Assembly: GCA_038093975.1 (NCBI GenBank)
Contig: JBBPTG010000158.1
Location: forward strand, 1 to 57,329
DNA length: 57,329 nucleotides
Reading direction: 5' to 3'
From: Chalciporus piperatus
Taxonomy: Eukaryota; Basidiomycota; Agaricomycetes; Boletales; Boletaceae
In this document: in pieces, positions 10,971-23,266 of the stretch
Layout: every line of letters starts with the position of its first letter
Numbering within the stretch: position 1 is the stretch's first letter
Notes under the pieces: model-generated
What the model saw: the letters and a program-made list of their open reading frames with translations, nothing else
Told to the model about the DNA's origin: nothing
Databases searched by the model: none
Translations under genes and position numbers: made by a program

Positions 10971-11797
10971 ATGAAAGCGTAAACTTCAAGTGTCCGCTCA
11001 GTAGACTTGGTACCAGAATGTCAGTCGACACAAGGATTGCGACAAACTCACCAACTAACCAGATCTCAACTGCAGGCCACCGAAAGGCGCAACGAAGAAG
11101 AAGCCACCAACAGATGGCGCCGCAACGCATACCCCAGTCAGTCACGCGCTCGCAGTCAACGCCGACGTTGTCTAACCTTGGTCTAACCCACATCCCAGAC
11201 GCTGGCCGAACAACTCTCCTTCCTCCACTACCCACGTCCGTTCAAGAACACCGCGTACACAAAGAATGCAAACCGCCGTACCAAGAACCTCAAGACCGTG
11301 CTCGGTCAAGAACGTGAACGCGAGCGCGCGGACCGTGAGCGCAGGCGGATCGAGCGTGAAGAGCGGGATATGGCCATGGACGTCGATGGAGCGCAACAAG
11401 CGGGACCAGGAGAACTAGACGAGGATGTGCCAACGTGTAAGCCCACCCTTCTCTGGGTATCATGGCCGCTCATACGTCTGTGTGTGGTGCTGCAGACATA
11501 TCTATAGAGGCACCTCCTTCGCTGTTGCCTCCTCGCCACTACTGTGATATCACAGGCCTCGAGGTCTGTATCTCCGCTTCCCGTCCAACTGCATGCTCAT
11601 ACAGCAAGAACAGGCACCTTACACAGACCCTCGCACAGGCCTCAGGTATCACGACAAGGGCGTTTACGATCTCATCAAAAATCTCGTATGTCCCTCCTGC
11701 CCTCTTTTGCCACACACCCTAACCACACTCCTCGCAGAGTCCGGGTGTTGCCAAAGATTATCTCTCCGCTAGAGGAGTGAACCCGATCGTCAGATAA
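10971..11797 (+). CDS. IES6: INO80 chromatin-remodelling complex subunit Ies6
   Basis: Six exons (10971-10978, 11076-11136, 11199-11436, 11496-11563, 11614-11685, 11738-11797) give about 168 residues. The C-terminal half is a YL1-type domain: RPFKNTAYTKNANRRTKNLK, a charged insertion, then TYLSIEAPPSLLPPRHYCDI, TGLEAPYTDPRTGLRYHD and SPGVAKDYLSARGVNPIVR with a stop at 11795-11797. This arrangement is characteristic of Ies6/INO80C, which works with Arp5 in nucleosome sliding by INO80 in the nucleus. The 8-base first exon (ATGAAAGC, donor GTAAAC) was chosen because it keeps frame with the basic segment PPKGATKKKPP; this start is the least certain point. The gene sits inside the CRO1/CRO2 inverted repeat and shares its upstream region with the Zn2Cys6 gene. 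Confidence 0.88.
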
Positions 11798-12090
11798 CGC
11801 CCCAAAGCCCCGTACTTGGATCCAGGGCTCATTTGAATAGGCCCCTCTACCCTGCTGACTCAGCAAGGGCCACGACATCATCGCACAGTTGTGCAGTATG
11901 CTATTACAGAACAAAACAACAACTTGACTTCCAATGTTCATATGAGTATGTACGAGAACGTTGTAAGCTAAGCGTCTTTGCAAATGGCAGTGTCCGAATT
12001 CCATTTCCGATCATAGGCTATTGGCTAGGCTGTTCAAATACGAAACGGAACCGAGACAGGGTCGAGGTCAGCGAGCGAGTCTCGCCCGTA

Positions 12091-14289
12091 TCAGACAAAC
12101 GCACCGAGAACGCTGATGAGAGCAGCTGAAACCGCGAACAAACTGGCGAGAGCATCGCCTCGCTTGAAATTCGACACAGCACCCGATTTGGTATTCGGTG
12201 TCGGCGAGGTAGAAGAGGTAGAATTGACAACCACAGGGAGAACACTGGCTGCTGCTGTTGGTTGCTGCTCCACATTCCCCGTTCCGACAATGACTGTCGT
12301 CCCGTTGCCCGGAATCCCATTCACGACCACGAACATAAGCGCAGGTCCGGGCGTCAACAAGTTGGCGTTAGGAGGCACCTGCGAAACATGCAGCACGTAT
12401 GACCCATCGCTGTTGACCGTGTAAGTGTTGTTCAGCTGCAGGTGCCGTTGACCCATGTTCATCGCATGTGTCGTGAATCCTCCGCGAGAGAGCACCACCG
12501 TGGTGCTCGCAGCAGCCTCGTTGGCCGTCAAACCAGTGTACGAAGTCGAGGAGACCGTCAGGTTGAAGTAGTTACCGCCGTAACTGAGCGTGCTGGGGAT
12601 GCCCGTAACCTGCGGACGCACGCTCGAAGAAAAGTAGGGTGGGTAGAAGATCTCGGCAGTGTACGTCGTTGGGAATGGCACGTGGAGCTGAACATCAACA
12701 TTTGGGTTCGAACCAGCAATCAACACCGATCCATCAGGGAGCAGCATGGCACTCGAGTGATACAACCGAGCGATATTCGACGTTCCAAGCCCAGCGTTAG
12801 ACCAACGTGAACCCTTGGGTGCCTTTGGGTTGTAGATCGCTGGGGTCCCGACGGGGCCAGAAGCAAGCGATTGGAAGTTGGGCATCTTGTCGAGCGAAAG
12901 AGTGTACAGCGTCTGGTTGGCATATCCAGCCGTTCCGTTCAAACCACCATTGATCACCAGCATCGTCTCGTCCGGAAGCGTGATGAACTGGCCCATCGTA
13001 CGACCCTCGAGCATGTTGTCATCCTGGACATATACCGGGGAAGATCCGTCCTGAGGTTCGGGAGTGAGACGCTGGCAGTCTTTCGAAGCTGGGTATGTCC
13101 AGGTGTCGTAGAAGGGCCAGGAGTAGTTGCCGTAGTAATCGGCGGGCATGTCTGAACCACCGCAGAAGAGGATAGTGGGAGTCCAGTTGTTGGCAGGGGT
13201 CAGAGGCAACATGGCCACACCACCAGACGCTGGATAGACACGAGCAACGCCATTCGGCATATCGGGGAGGGGGGTCTCAATGTTCTGGACCGGATCCCAG
13301 AGAACTAACAGAGGTAGATAGTCAGTATCCCATTCACACGTCTTCTCGCCGACTTACTTGTTGATAGATTGGCCTGAACAAGCATTTTACCCGATGGCAT
13401 GAGATACGTGTGTGCATACGTGTTAAGACCAGATGTGCTGATCATGAACTGCATCACAGCAGCAGGTCCGCGGCTTGGGAAGAACTCGTACGTGGGTGTC
13501 GCAGCACCACCTTCATAGGCGGGATCGGTATTAGGCATGTTCCTGTTGATGTAACCTCCACTAGTGTAGCCACCGATGAGGACGATGGTACCATCACCGA
13601 GGGCTTCTGCCGCGGAGTACCAGCGCATCTCTTGCATGGAGAGCACAGCTGGGTCATCGTACCATTGGCACGCTGGGGAGGTCATGTCGTCCGCGCTAGT
13701 GCACGGGTTCAGAATCCGGATGGATTTCCTCCCATCGTAGTCGCCATAAGCGCTGTCGACGGATGGATTGGGAGAAGCGCCACCTTCAATGAACGAAGGA
13801 TGAGTTGCCATATCGGGGTCACGGAACAAAGAGCCTCACCAACTCCCACAGCGGAATTACCACCAAATGTGGCATATGAGCCGTTGGGGAGGTGCATGCC
13901 CGACGAACAAAACGTGTTCGTATGGATGCTCATCGCAGTTGCTTGTCGGGTGTTGATGTCCCTGATTTTGTGGGGGGGAGGTTGAACCAACGGCGAATTT
14001 GAAGGCAGAGGCAGGATGAAAACTCACCATACGGATCCCCATGCTGGGTGACCATCGATCTGGGCAGCATTACCCTCTGATTTGTCGAGGATGTACACTT
14101 TTTCATCGTTGCCGAGGAACATCTGTGAACCTCAGAGTCCTGCACCATGTTCACCAAATAGTGACGTACCATCATTCCACTAACAAGGGTGTTGCCGACG
14201 GCGACGATTGAGCCGGCTTTCTGAGCTCCTGCCATGTTCCGGGAGAGGATCCAGCTGGAAGTGGCCAGCCATGGCAGTACTTGACGCAT
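12091..14289 (-). CDS. copper radical oxidase (glyoxal oxidase type), CRO2
   Basis: This is an intact inverted paralog of CRO1 with the same five-exon structure and the same radical-copper motifs (NTFCSSGMH, RWYSAAEAL, RLYHSSAML, GGFTTHAMN). The signal peptide (MRQVLPWLATSSWILS) and the end (SLFAVSAALISVLGAFV, stop at 12091-12093) differ from CRO1 at many positions, whereas most of the catalytic domain is identical. The hydrophobic tail after a Ser/Thr-rich spacer again suggests a GPI anchor. Expected role: extracellular oxidation of small aldehydes with H2O2 release, perhaps feeding peroxidases. Coding differences from CRO1 cluster around the GGYTSGGYINRN segment (CRO1 reads GGFTSGGYVNRN) and the adjoining GAG/GGA swap. 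No break was found, so both copies should be functional. Confidence 0.95.
12260..13920. repeat. right arm of the 1.66-kb inverted repeat (inside CRO2)
   Basis: Reverse complement of 2847-4508 with few changes, covering parts of three exons and two introns. The arms are separated by about 7.75 kb. Confidence 0.85.
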
Positions 14290-15502
14290 CTAGGGTATGG
14301 TCAATGACGGAACGAACGATTACTTTTGTGTAGAAGAGGATGACCAAAGAGTGAAAAGAGACCTAGGCCCTGGGGAAAGTGAGGGAGGGAGAAGGAAACA
14401 ACCAGTAAGGAGAAAAGATACGGGTCGGATCACTGCCCACTAAAAGGTTATAAGAAACCGCCACGCGGGCAGCCTCGACCGGCCGGGGACACCCATATGT
14501 GGTTGGTACGACGACTAGTAATAATTGCGCTAGGTAAGTACATTAGCACAAGGGCACATGTCAGGTCGCACGCAGGCTCAAAGATCCCGAGCCAAGCCAG
14601 GTCACCAGCTACCGGCCGCCCGTGTCACAAACAATCCGGGCAAAAACCAAGCGGAAATTGCTCACCGGAGAAGGATCGAACCAGCTTCGACAGACATATC
14701 AAGTTTTTGACAGATTTCCTCATGCTGCGGCTCCGCGGCATGCACTGAACATGTGAAACATGAACCCACCATCGTTGACACCGGACTTTGGGGGAAATGG
14801 CCTTATAACTCTCAGGAACGATCCCTTGACTTGAGGTCCGTGGCGTGCGTGGTGCCTGCTATATTTCTTGAACTTCAAGTCTTCAGCTTCAGTTGTGGAC
14901 AGCCTGAGGTGGCAAAGTCATGCAGCAAATTGCGGCAGCCGGAGCCATCTGAGCCTCTTACGTACGGTGTTTGCCCCTCATGACTCTGACGGGCCTCCTG
15001 TACCGGAGGTATATATCACCTCCTGTCTTGCCAAGCCCAGACTTCCATTCAATACCTTCACGCTGACTGGGCGCTACAACGTGAACGAAAGTAAGTACAT
15101 CGGCGGCGACAAGTCAATGAGGTGCCAGTACTCATAAAGCAGATACGTACTTTACCGGCATGCGAGACTCTATCCAACCATTTTGGTCTCTCCCAGAAGC
15201 TTCCATTCAATTTGAAGTTCCAAAAGATTCGGGTGTCTGCCCGACCTGCCCGAACCTTTCCTAGTTGAACGCGCGCGCGCGGCTGTTTGAGACTAGAGCG
15301 ACTCGGACTGGGAAACAAGTAAACCACTGAGTATATTGGACGTGAAGATTACAAGGTATATACGAGGCGATCGACCAGCCAATTATATGAGGGAGTAGTG
15401 CGGCTAGGTAACCCTAACAAGGAATCATACTACTACTAGATCACCATCGTAACCATAACTTAGATAAATATGAACGAATGTGGCCGAAGGAATTCGAAAG
15501 CA
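14290..15502. other. CRO2 promoter and intergenic region, no gene recognised
   Basis: Only shadow-like frames were found. The first few hundred bases upstream of CRO2 show little resemblance to the region before CRO1, so the promoters of the two copies have separated. A short GC alternating run lies at about 15272-15282. Confidence 0.45.
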
Positions 15503-17549
15503 TCAGTGGTCAGAACCAGCAAATTTCCAACCACCAGTCAAACCCATGACGTTGTCCGGATCCACCTCTGATTTGACCTGCTGCAATTTCCAGACGTTTT
15601 GCCCGTACATGTTCTCTAGTGGGGTACCGAAGATAGCATAGTTGGGGTACATAGGGCCGTACTTGATGCTCTGGCCAGCTTCGATGGCAAGTTGTTGGAG
15701 GTAGTTGGCGGACGTCCTTGCAGCATTGAACACGAACTGATCCTCAGCTGGCGATGTCCATGCGAAATAGATGTTCAACGGCTGATAGAGTTGATCACGT
15801 GATGGAGGGAATGGCGAGGGGGAAGTGTTCTGCTGCAAAGCAGATGGGAGGAAGGTTTCCACATCGTAGGAGATGAGGACGGAGGATGCGATATTTTCGG
15901 CCCAGTACTGAATAGTGTCATCGTGAGGTTGATATTGCAACAAGGGAATGGCTACACGACTCACGATAGACTCATTCAGGATCGAGTTGAGTAATGAAGT
16001 TGAGTAGTTCAACACACTGACTGTGTTGAAGATAACCCTGATGCAGCGTTCGATATCACGGGAAAACCGCACAAAAGTGGATAACCCACCGTTGTCCTGT
16101 GCTCGAAGGGATAGCTTGGATCAGGGACAAGAACGAGCGGGTGGATGTATCATCGGCGAGGTAAGGAATGGCCATAAACTCGTCAAAGATTCCAGACGGT
16201 GGGGCGGGACCATCGTAAAAGAATTCCGCAATAATGGAAGGCTACACGTGTGCGGATGAGCTTTCTGAGTTTCATTGAATGAAGCAAACTCACGAATCCT
16301 TGGTAGAAGTTATAAGTCACGATGATCGACGCCTTGGGGTCAGTGTTGTTTGCGGTAAAGTCGGCAGTGGCTTGGTTAACCAAGTCAAAGGAGGTTGAGA
16401 TGTAAAAGCGATAGCCTCCCTGTTCCAAATTCGGTCAGAAAGAGAGAGCGGATCCCTGAGGTCGAACCCGGCATACCCAGACCTGCCCTTGCGGGAATGT
16501 CTTCAGAGTGAAACTGGTCACAATTCCCTGAGAAACCATGAGGGAAAGCATCGACGCAAAGCTCTGTTAACGCACATAGTTGTTGAATCCTCCCTATGAA
16601 GAGACTGGTGAGGCGACCTTCACACCTCTCGAAATTTATTCACATACCTTGAGGGCGAAGAAAAGATCAGGACTGGAGGCTTCCGCAACAGTGGCAACAG
16701 TCCCGTTAGGCATGACCAGTTCATATGCCAGCATAGTGTCGACTGTCAGACCGTACTGGTTTGACAACCATGAGTATCCTGCCAACAATGTGAACTCAGG
16801 ATCCTCGGAACATTTAAGTTCCAACTTTACCTCCTCCGAGCGCCAAACCCGCAACACCGACACCGGTAGCCCTTGCTCCGACAACATTCACTCCATACTG
16901 CTCAAGGGCCGAGTAGACATCATCCCAAAAAAGACCTGCACCAAAGGTGGCTGTTTGGGTGGTGGAGTTGTACGCGATTTGGTTGAATTGAGACATTGCG
17001 ATCTGCACTCCTGTAGTCGAGGAGAATCCAGGGTTCGAGGTATGACCACCTCCTTTGACCTATTTTGATTCATTACATACTCCTTGATGTTGCGAAGATC
17101 AAATAATACACACCGCAAAAGGTGTCCGTGTTTTGTCAAGAATGCGAAGCTAGAAATATGATGGTTAGAGAGTGAATGCCCATTAATTCGATAAATGTTG
17201 TTCACCGCGATACCGATATCCTCTGCAGTCCCAGGTTCGAACGAACAAGTCGCATTTTGGGTACTTGAGCTTCCCCAGTGGCTTATATCACTGGCATACT
17301 GAGATGAACCTGTTTGAAATAGACCCTGGAGAGTGAGCTTGAAGCAAGGAATATGTAGACAAGCGAACCATTGTAGTAGACCGCTGACGCTGAGGATACA
17401 CTGCTTGCGATCTGTTTACACGGTCCCAGGTAACCGCCGGCGGAAACACCATGATTTTCTTGAAGAGTTGAATCCCGAATATTAAGAGCGAGCGTAGTGC
17501 TGAGTACACTCGCAATGGCTACGATAGAGAGGAGGGCTTGATGCACCAT
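15503..17549 (-). CDS. secreted FAD-linked oxidase (PCMH/BBE family)
   Basis: A multi-exon gene whose start was set at 17549 because MVHQALLSIVAIASVLSTT is a clean signal peptide; an in-frame ATG at 17576 would add nine residues ahead of it. The flavin domain is evident: KGGGHTSNPGFSSTTGVQIA, FGAGLFWDDVYSALEQYGVN, VVGARATGVGVAGLALGGG and YSWLSNQYGLTVDTMLAYEL. These match FAD-binding PCMH oxidases. The C-terminal part ends with NVWKLQQVKSEVDPDNVMGL and GGWKF, the BBE substrate-side element. The histidine for 8-alpha-FAD attachment is present in GGGH. Such enzymes oxidise alcohols, sugars or alkaloid-like substrates and pass electrons to O2, giving H2O2. Secretion and nearby copper oxidases and catalase fit extracellular peroxide metabolism. 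Substrate unknown. Confidence 0.85.
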
Positions 17550-17654
17550 GGTCTTCCTGGACGCGAGATTGCTCAAAGAAAATATACAAAAGAGAGGATG
17601 CCGATCGTCCGACCAGCTATAATTGCTTTAGTCAGACGCATCTGAAGACCCATG

Positions 17655-17661
17655 TTATATA
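17655..17661 (-). promoter_or_regulatory. TATA-like box of the FAD oxidase gene
   Basis: On the minus strand TATATAA occurs about 105 bases upstream of the chosen ATG at 17549, with a pyrimidine-poor spacer. Position is acceptable for a fungal core promoter but not diagnostic. Confidence 0.35.
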
Positions 17662-19367
17662 CCATCGTTGGATTCATCGACGGATGAACTATACCTCTTT
17701 GATGAAATTGTGAAACATGATCCACGACAACCTCGACCTTGATTCCATCAATCAGGGAACGAGATGATGACAGATCTGACAAAAGATCCCGAGGAATTAG
17801 GTGTGCACCCATATCCAGCAGCTAGGTATCCCGCCCTGCGCGATCAGCATCCTCGGACTTTTCAAACTGACGTTTCAAGTTTCCACTGCTCGACAACATC
17901 GAAGTCGAATAACCTAAACCGTTCGTCAGTTGACCGCCCCCTGAGGCGCTGTCAGAGTTGATCATATGTACTCTTGGACTTGATGCAACGCGTCATCAGG
18001 TTGCAAGGGGTCACCCTCGCTAAGTTGTTTTGACTTGCCGACAGGCGTGCAAAAGACAGCTGCTGAAACCCGCATATCCTAGTGACTGTATCGAGGGGGA
18101 AATATATCTATGGTGGACTTGACCAGGCTGTGCAAGCAGCAAACGTCGCAACACTCATGACATCGGTAGCCCGACGCCGGGACCTGGGAGGTTGACATCA
18201 ATGGGCATGGATACAAAGGCAAGATGACATACTTGTATACCATATCATAGCTACTCTGGATCCCATTAAGTAGATCCCATTTCATGGTCTTAGAAGAGTA
18301 GGAACGACTGTCTTCCTACCTAAGGGGGTGCCTACGGGAGACTAATTTCATGGAGGGCTCGAACATTCAACTATTCCCACAGAATGCCATTATGAAGGAC
18401 GCATCTGCAAAGAGTGACAATTACGTTGTGTTTTCGAGGCTTTCGCGGAGCCTAACCAGGATTCTGATTGGGACGGAGTCACCATTATATCCCAAACGAG
18501 GTTTCCAGGACTTCAAAAAACTCGGGTAGGTTTGCGGATGTGAAACTTGTCTCTGGCATTCTCGGTATTTCCCGGGGCCGGTCGTCATTCCTAATTGGGA
18601 TTACTCCTAGCTCGAGTGTTGAGAACGGAACGCGGATGCTGAGCTACAAACAGCAGTCATTCAGCGTGTAGATTGTAGATCAAAACACAGACTCGATGTA
18701 CAGTGCGCAGTGCACACTCAAGCTCACCAGTGTCTCCAAAACTGATTGACGACTCCGAGTCCAACCCACTCACACGGGCTGGATTTTAGTATGGCCTGTC
18801 GTAACAAGTCCTAGCCAATTTCTTGAATGAGGTGTGATTGCATGTCCATGCGGCATCCAAGTTTGCTGTTTTAGATTCCGAGTCTTTGTGGATTGGTCAA
18901 TCAACGTACCACTCCGTTAATGCGCGAAGGAAATTGAGCAATTTTCCTTGACGGCATGCATAATACTATAGACGCAATACTGTAATCTTGGGACTCGAAG
19001 TTTGCGCAACAGTTGGCAATGATTTAGGTGGTAATTAATAGAGGCATCTACTCGAGCACATGTTCGAGTCGGGAATTGCCGAGGCGAGTGACCTCGGGCT
19101 GGACCACTCTGAATCCGAGTCAAGTAACTTTGCAAGTCTGGTCTGGTAGGCAACAACCAAAGACCAGTTGGATCAACCACCCGCTGGATCGACTTGATGT
19201 CGGCAAGAACGATATCAGAGCTTGCGGGCTGGGATACTCGTAGAAACCAGCGAAGTTCAAAACCTCGCTTCTCATCCTCAAATCTCGATGCATACTCAAC
19301 AGTTCTTCATCTCGGCGTACGCGTTCTCTCCAAACCTTTAGCGTGTCACTTGCTCACTTCAGCTTCA
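17662..19367. other. intergenic region with a dispersed hairpin repeat
   Basis: About 1.7 kb without a recognised gene between two divergent genes. It holds one copy (18296-18352) of a sequence repeated at 26701-26760, listed separately. The rest shows no coding signal on either strand. Confidence 0.5.
18296..18352. repeat. dispersed repeat, copy 1, with GTAGGAA/TTCCTAC hairpin
   Basis: The core GTAGGAACGACTGTCTTCC is shared exactly with 26705-26723, followed by the related CCTAAG..GTGCCTACGGGAGACTA. The outer 7 bases are complementary (GTAGGAA with TTCCTAC), giving a short hairpin. Likely a relic of a small mobile element. Confidence 0.55.
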
Positions 19368-22300
19368 ATGCATCGACAGCGCGACCCACTCACGGAGACG
19401 CACGTAAATACATGCCTTCCCACTTGTGTCGATACCTCTGCAACACTGTCTCAAAATGTACATCGTCAACACCCTGTTTCGGCGAGTTCTTTCATTTCAT
19501 ATTCCTCGAATATTTCTTCATGATCCATGTAGAACGCCCACATAAACACAGTTTCGCCATCGTCGCCTCTTACCGTATCGTCTAGTCCATCCCCCACCCC
19601 CACCTCTTCTGTCCGTGCTTCACGTATTCATGTTGCCCGACCGTCCTTACAGCATGGACCCAACGCGTCTCTCTCAGCTCCATCAATTGATCAAGAAGTC
19701 ATCGATCTTACCGTTGAAGATACGGACGACGAATTGTCCGTGACCGACATGTTGGTCAGTTCCTTCTATTCTGCCAAATTCTAGTTGCATGCAAACCGTT
19801 GACGCTCACCTGAACTCGCTTGTAGATTCCCCGCAGTGACCTTGGCGAACGACACTTTGAGCCTGGCCCAAGTCGTGGCCGCTCGGCTTCCGCAGACAGC
19901 TCTCCATCACCCGCGAACCGATCCCTTTTCACACCTCCACCACGCTCTCGGAAACGTACACGAATCCTTATTGATCATGTATCAGTTCCTTCATTCCCCA
20001 AGGGACTGTCCAAATCAGATTATCGACCAATATCCGAGCCTTCTGCCACATCACGCGACCAAACCCCTATCACGTCTGCGGTCGAGTCTTCTCCGGTCGT
20101 CTCATTTCCGTCTCGAAAGGGAAAGGGCAAAGAACGCGAGGATGTTCCATCTTCTCCTGACATGCCTTTGATGCGCCGCCCACCCACTGCCTCTACTGGA
20201 GGGCTCCCTAGCGACGCATCTTATACCACGATTCCTATCCAGAACTGGGACAGCTGTCCTTATCTAACCACCCAAGATTTTGTGGTCAACACGCGTTTCC
20301 ATTTTGCTCATGCGTGGCGGGGCCACGTGGCGAGACTCCTTCAGGCACCTCGATTCGATTGGATGATCAAGTTCCAAACGCTTGGGTCAGCCTGTGTGGA
20401 GGTAGGGTTGACAAATAACTCGTCGCCTCGCATTCCTGGGACCACTGGATGGGTCACGACTGAGGAACTCCGTGACTGGGAACCAATACCATTAGAGAGT
20501 TCCCCTAGGAATGCCTCCATTGTGACGACGCCCTCATCTATCGATGTCGATGTTAATCAGATCCCGCCCACTTTTCGATCGGACAATGCGGTGACTTCTC
20601 CGAATCATGCGTTTGATCCGGGACTCCCGAGTTGGAACGCCCCTCGGGAAGCCCCTGCCATGGATGTTGACATGGAAAACGACATGGATCAGTATTTCAA
20701 CGGGCTAGGTGGCTCCCCTAGTAAACACCCGGATCCCCCTCGTCAGCAACTCTACGCAACACATGCTATCCGCCCTCATTTCTTGCAATTTTCAGGACAG
20801 GTCCAGATGAACTCGAATGGGTCGGAATTTCCACATCTGGACACGCAGTTGATCGAGAAAGGGGATAATGAACCCTTCTTCGGAATGCCCCCAAGTCCCC
20901 TTCCAGAGAATGCGGAATCATTTGCGCCCGGACCAACTCCCGACTGCCCATTTGAGTCAGCGAGCGTCCTTGAATCTCAGCCCGACGATGACTTCGCCGG
21001 ACAAGCTGTGGGCACGGATAACTGGTCCTTCCATGATGATGGGGATAACTTCCCGCAAGGGTCACCTTCCCGAAATCAAATTCCGCCGATCGCTCTGGGG
21101 ACCATCGACCCTTCCCTTCTCGGAGGGGAGCGACCCCCAGCCTCACTCCCACGTTCCAAGGTCACAACCATTCCGAAAGTGCAGCCCAGACTGCCTGAAC
21201 CGATCATCTATATTCGAAGACCGATGGATTCTTCGTCGCTACCCCTGGTATCAGGCAAACGGCCAGTGCAAATCAAGTTCCGTGATCAGGAAGTGCCTCC
21301 TACAGGCGACGACGACAGTGATGAGGACGAGATGATGCCATCTGGATCCAGGGCGCATTCGAGTGTTGGGCGGCATCGTGCGGAGAGATCTACAGGTCAT
21401 GCTCAGGATGGTCCCCTCCTTTCGAAAAGATATTCGGTACCATCGCTCAAGAGGCGTAAAGAGCACCTCGGATACGAGTCGGACGCCTTGTCGCGCACAC
21501 CTTCTCGTTCCTCCGAGGCATTCTCCGATTTCATCCCCGAAGCCTCCAAACCCAAACCGAAGCTCAAACTCAAGCTGAAGCCCAGTCGCTCAAGTGGCAA
21601 AGATAGAGAAGCGTCCGCTGAGAGCCGAAGCCCTGAATATGCAGCCCTCTTGGAGAAGACATCTTGTCATCAATGTCGCAATACCACTCTCCGACCCAAG
21701 ATGACGTGCTCCAACGATGTTGGAGGACGTCAATGCGCCAGGCGGTTCTGTAATCGATGCATCATGAGACGGTTTGTTCATCTCTCTTTATATCCTCGAT
21801 CACGCTTCCTCATTGTTTTCTTTTTCCTGCCTTGACCATCGATGCGTTGGGTCGATTACCCTCTTGCATATCCCCGTAGATATCCCGAAATCACCTTCGA
21901 CCAATTTAGCGCGGGCTTCTTGTGCCCGGTCTGTACCAACACGTGCAACTGTTCCGTGTGCTCGAGGAGCAGGGGCGAAGAATTCATCTCCATGAGGGAA
22001 AAAAACTTCGCGGAATCGAGGTTGCAAACCAGGGTAACGCTCGTGCGCGACATTGGACAACCCATTCCTCATACGACTTCGCCGGCACCGCTCAAGAAGC
22101 TGAGAAGTAGGGATGCAGAAGGGAGCGCGAGCGTCAGGACGACACCGACGCCTGAACCAGGAACGCTTCCCGCTCCACCCATGTTCTGGGCACATGTGTA
22201 TGGGATGGAAGGGGAACGTATGGGGAGTGCGTTCATCAGTCACGAACGTGTGATGGGTATGCAAAACCATGGACCGTCTCCTCCGCCACCACCGAAAGCC

Positions 22301-23047
22301 CCTACACAGAAGAAGAAGAAAACGATCCAGAAGCGCGACAAGACGAGGGAGAAGGCGCGTGGACCACGGGTGTTCATCGGGCGTCCACTCAAGTCGTGGG
22401 GGGTTCATGTGGTACGCGATCTAGAACCGAACATCGATCTGGAGGCGGTTTTCGGCCCGGGTCACGGGAGCAGGAACGGGAACGGCAAGGGCAAGGGCAA
22501 AGCTCCCCAACGGCGAGTTTATATCGGCAACCCAGCGGCGTTGCGCGCGCCGTATAGACGCATGCCTATAACCCAGGTGGACAGTGCGATTCAGACGACT
22601 GCATCTTCGCCTTGTTCTTCTCCCATGCTTGACTCGGATGGGAGCTTAACGCCCCTGTCAGAGTTGGAGGCCGATGCAGCAGATTATTGGCCCCAGCCGG
22701 AAGTTGGGGAGTGTTGTTTGTGGGCGCCACCACTTCTGACTGGAACGGTGGCTGTGGATGGGGTGTCATCGTCTGCGTTGTTGGGTTTGTCTGGTGGGTT
22801 AGAGAGCGCGGCGGTGTTTGGTTCTGGGTCGTCTGGTGTCCTTGGCCTGGGTATGGACGTGGGCATGGAGGGAGATGTAGACATGTGCGTGGATTTGGAC
22901 ATGACCATGGAAGTAGATGCGAACCCGACCACTGGTGCCAGTGCGGACGGTGAGATGCAGTTGTCGGAGGAAGATCTAGCGAGGGCGATCAGTGCAGCGT
23001 TGGCGGCATTAGATCAGCCCGTAGATCGCATTGGCTTCCCCTGGTGA
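19368..23047 (+). CDS. CDCA7/R1-like 4CXXC zinc-finger protein
   Basis: Four exons (19368-19403, 19533-19754, 19826-21771, 21880-23047) join to about 1123 residues. Near residues 695-790 lies a cysteine-rich domain: SCHQCRNTTLRPKMTC, RRFCNRCIMRR, then across an intron GFLCPVCTNTCNCSVCSR. This is the zf-4CXXC_R1 domain of CDCA7-type proteins, nuclear factors that in animals bind hemimethylated DNA and recruit the HELLS remodeller. Near residue 66 the motif EVIDLTVEDTDDE is a textbook SUMO-interaction motif with an acidic tail. The rest is Ser/Pro-rich and apparently disordered, with a basic stretch KPKLKLKLKPSR just before the finger. The first exon is a choice: it is the nearest ATG that keeps frame through the 3' splice site at 19532. 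Expected nuclear, chromatin-linked role. Confidence 0.8.
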
Positions 23048-23266
23048 TGCTATTGCGAGTTTTGCTTAATTCTTTTTGGTTACGAGTTATACTTACGATT
23101 CGTTTGGTTAATGAACCCACGTTTAATGTTGGTTGACTTGGAAGCTGATTGCAACCGAGAGGGATGATAGGGAAAAGAATGAATTAAAACAAGTGTGAAG
23201 CGGCAAGTGTACAGTATACATGACGAAAACATGGTATTATATCGACATCGATCTCTCTGATGATCA

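Noticed and set aside
2467..14289. Possible secondary-metabolite cluster (regulator, dioxygenase, oxidases)
   Set aside because: There is no backbone enzyme (PKS, NRPS or terpene synthase), and a housekeeping gene (IES6) sits in the middle. TauD and copper oxidases have other known roles.
20766..21152. Minus frame of 128 codons opposite the zinc-finger gene
   Set aside because: Fully opposite a long coding exon and compositionally a reverse-complement shadow.
22684..22953. Gly/Trp-rich plus frame within the zinc-finger gene
   Set aside because: Alternate-frame shadow of the GC-rich last exon, without start context or homology.
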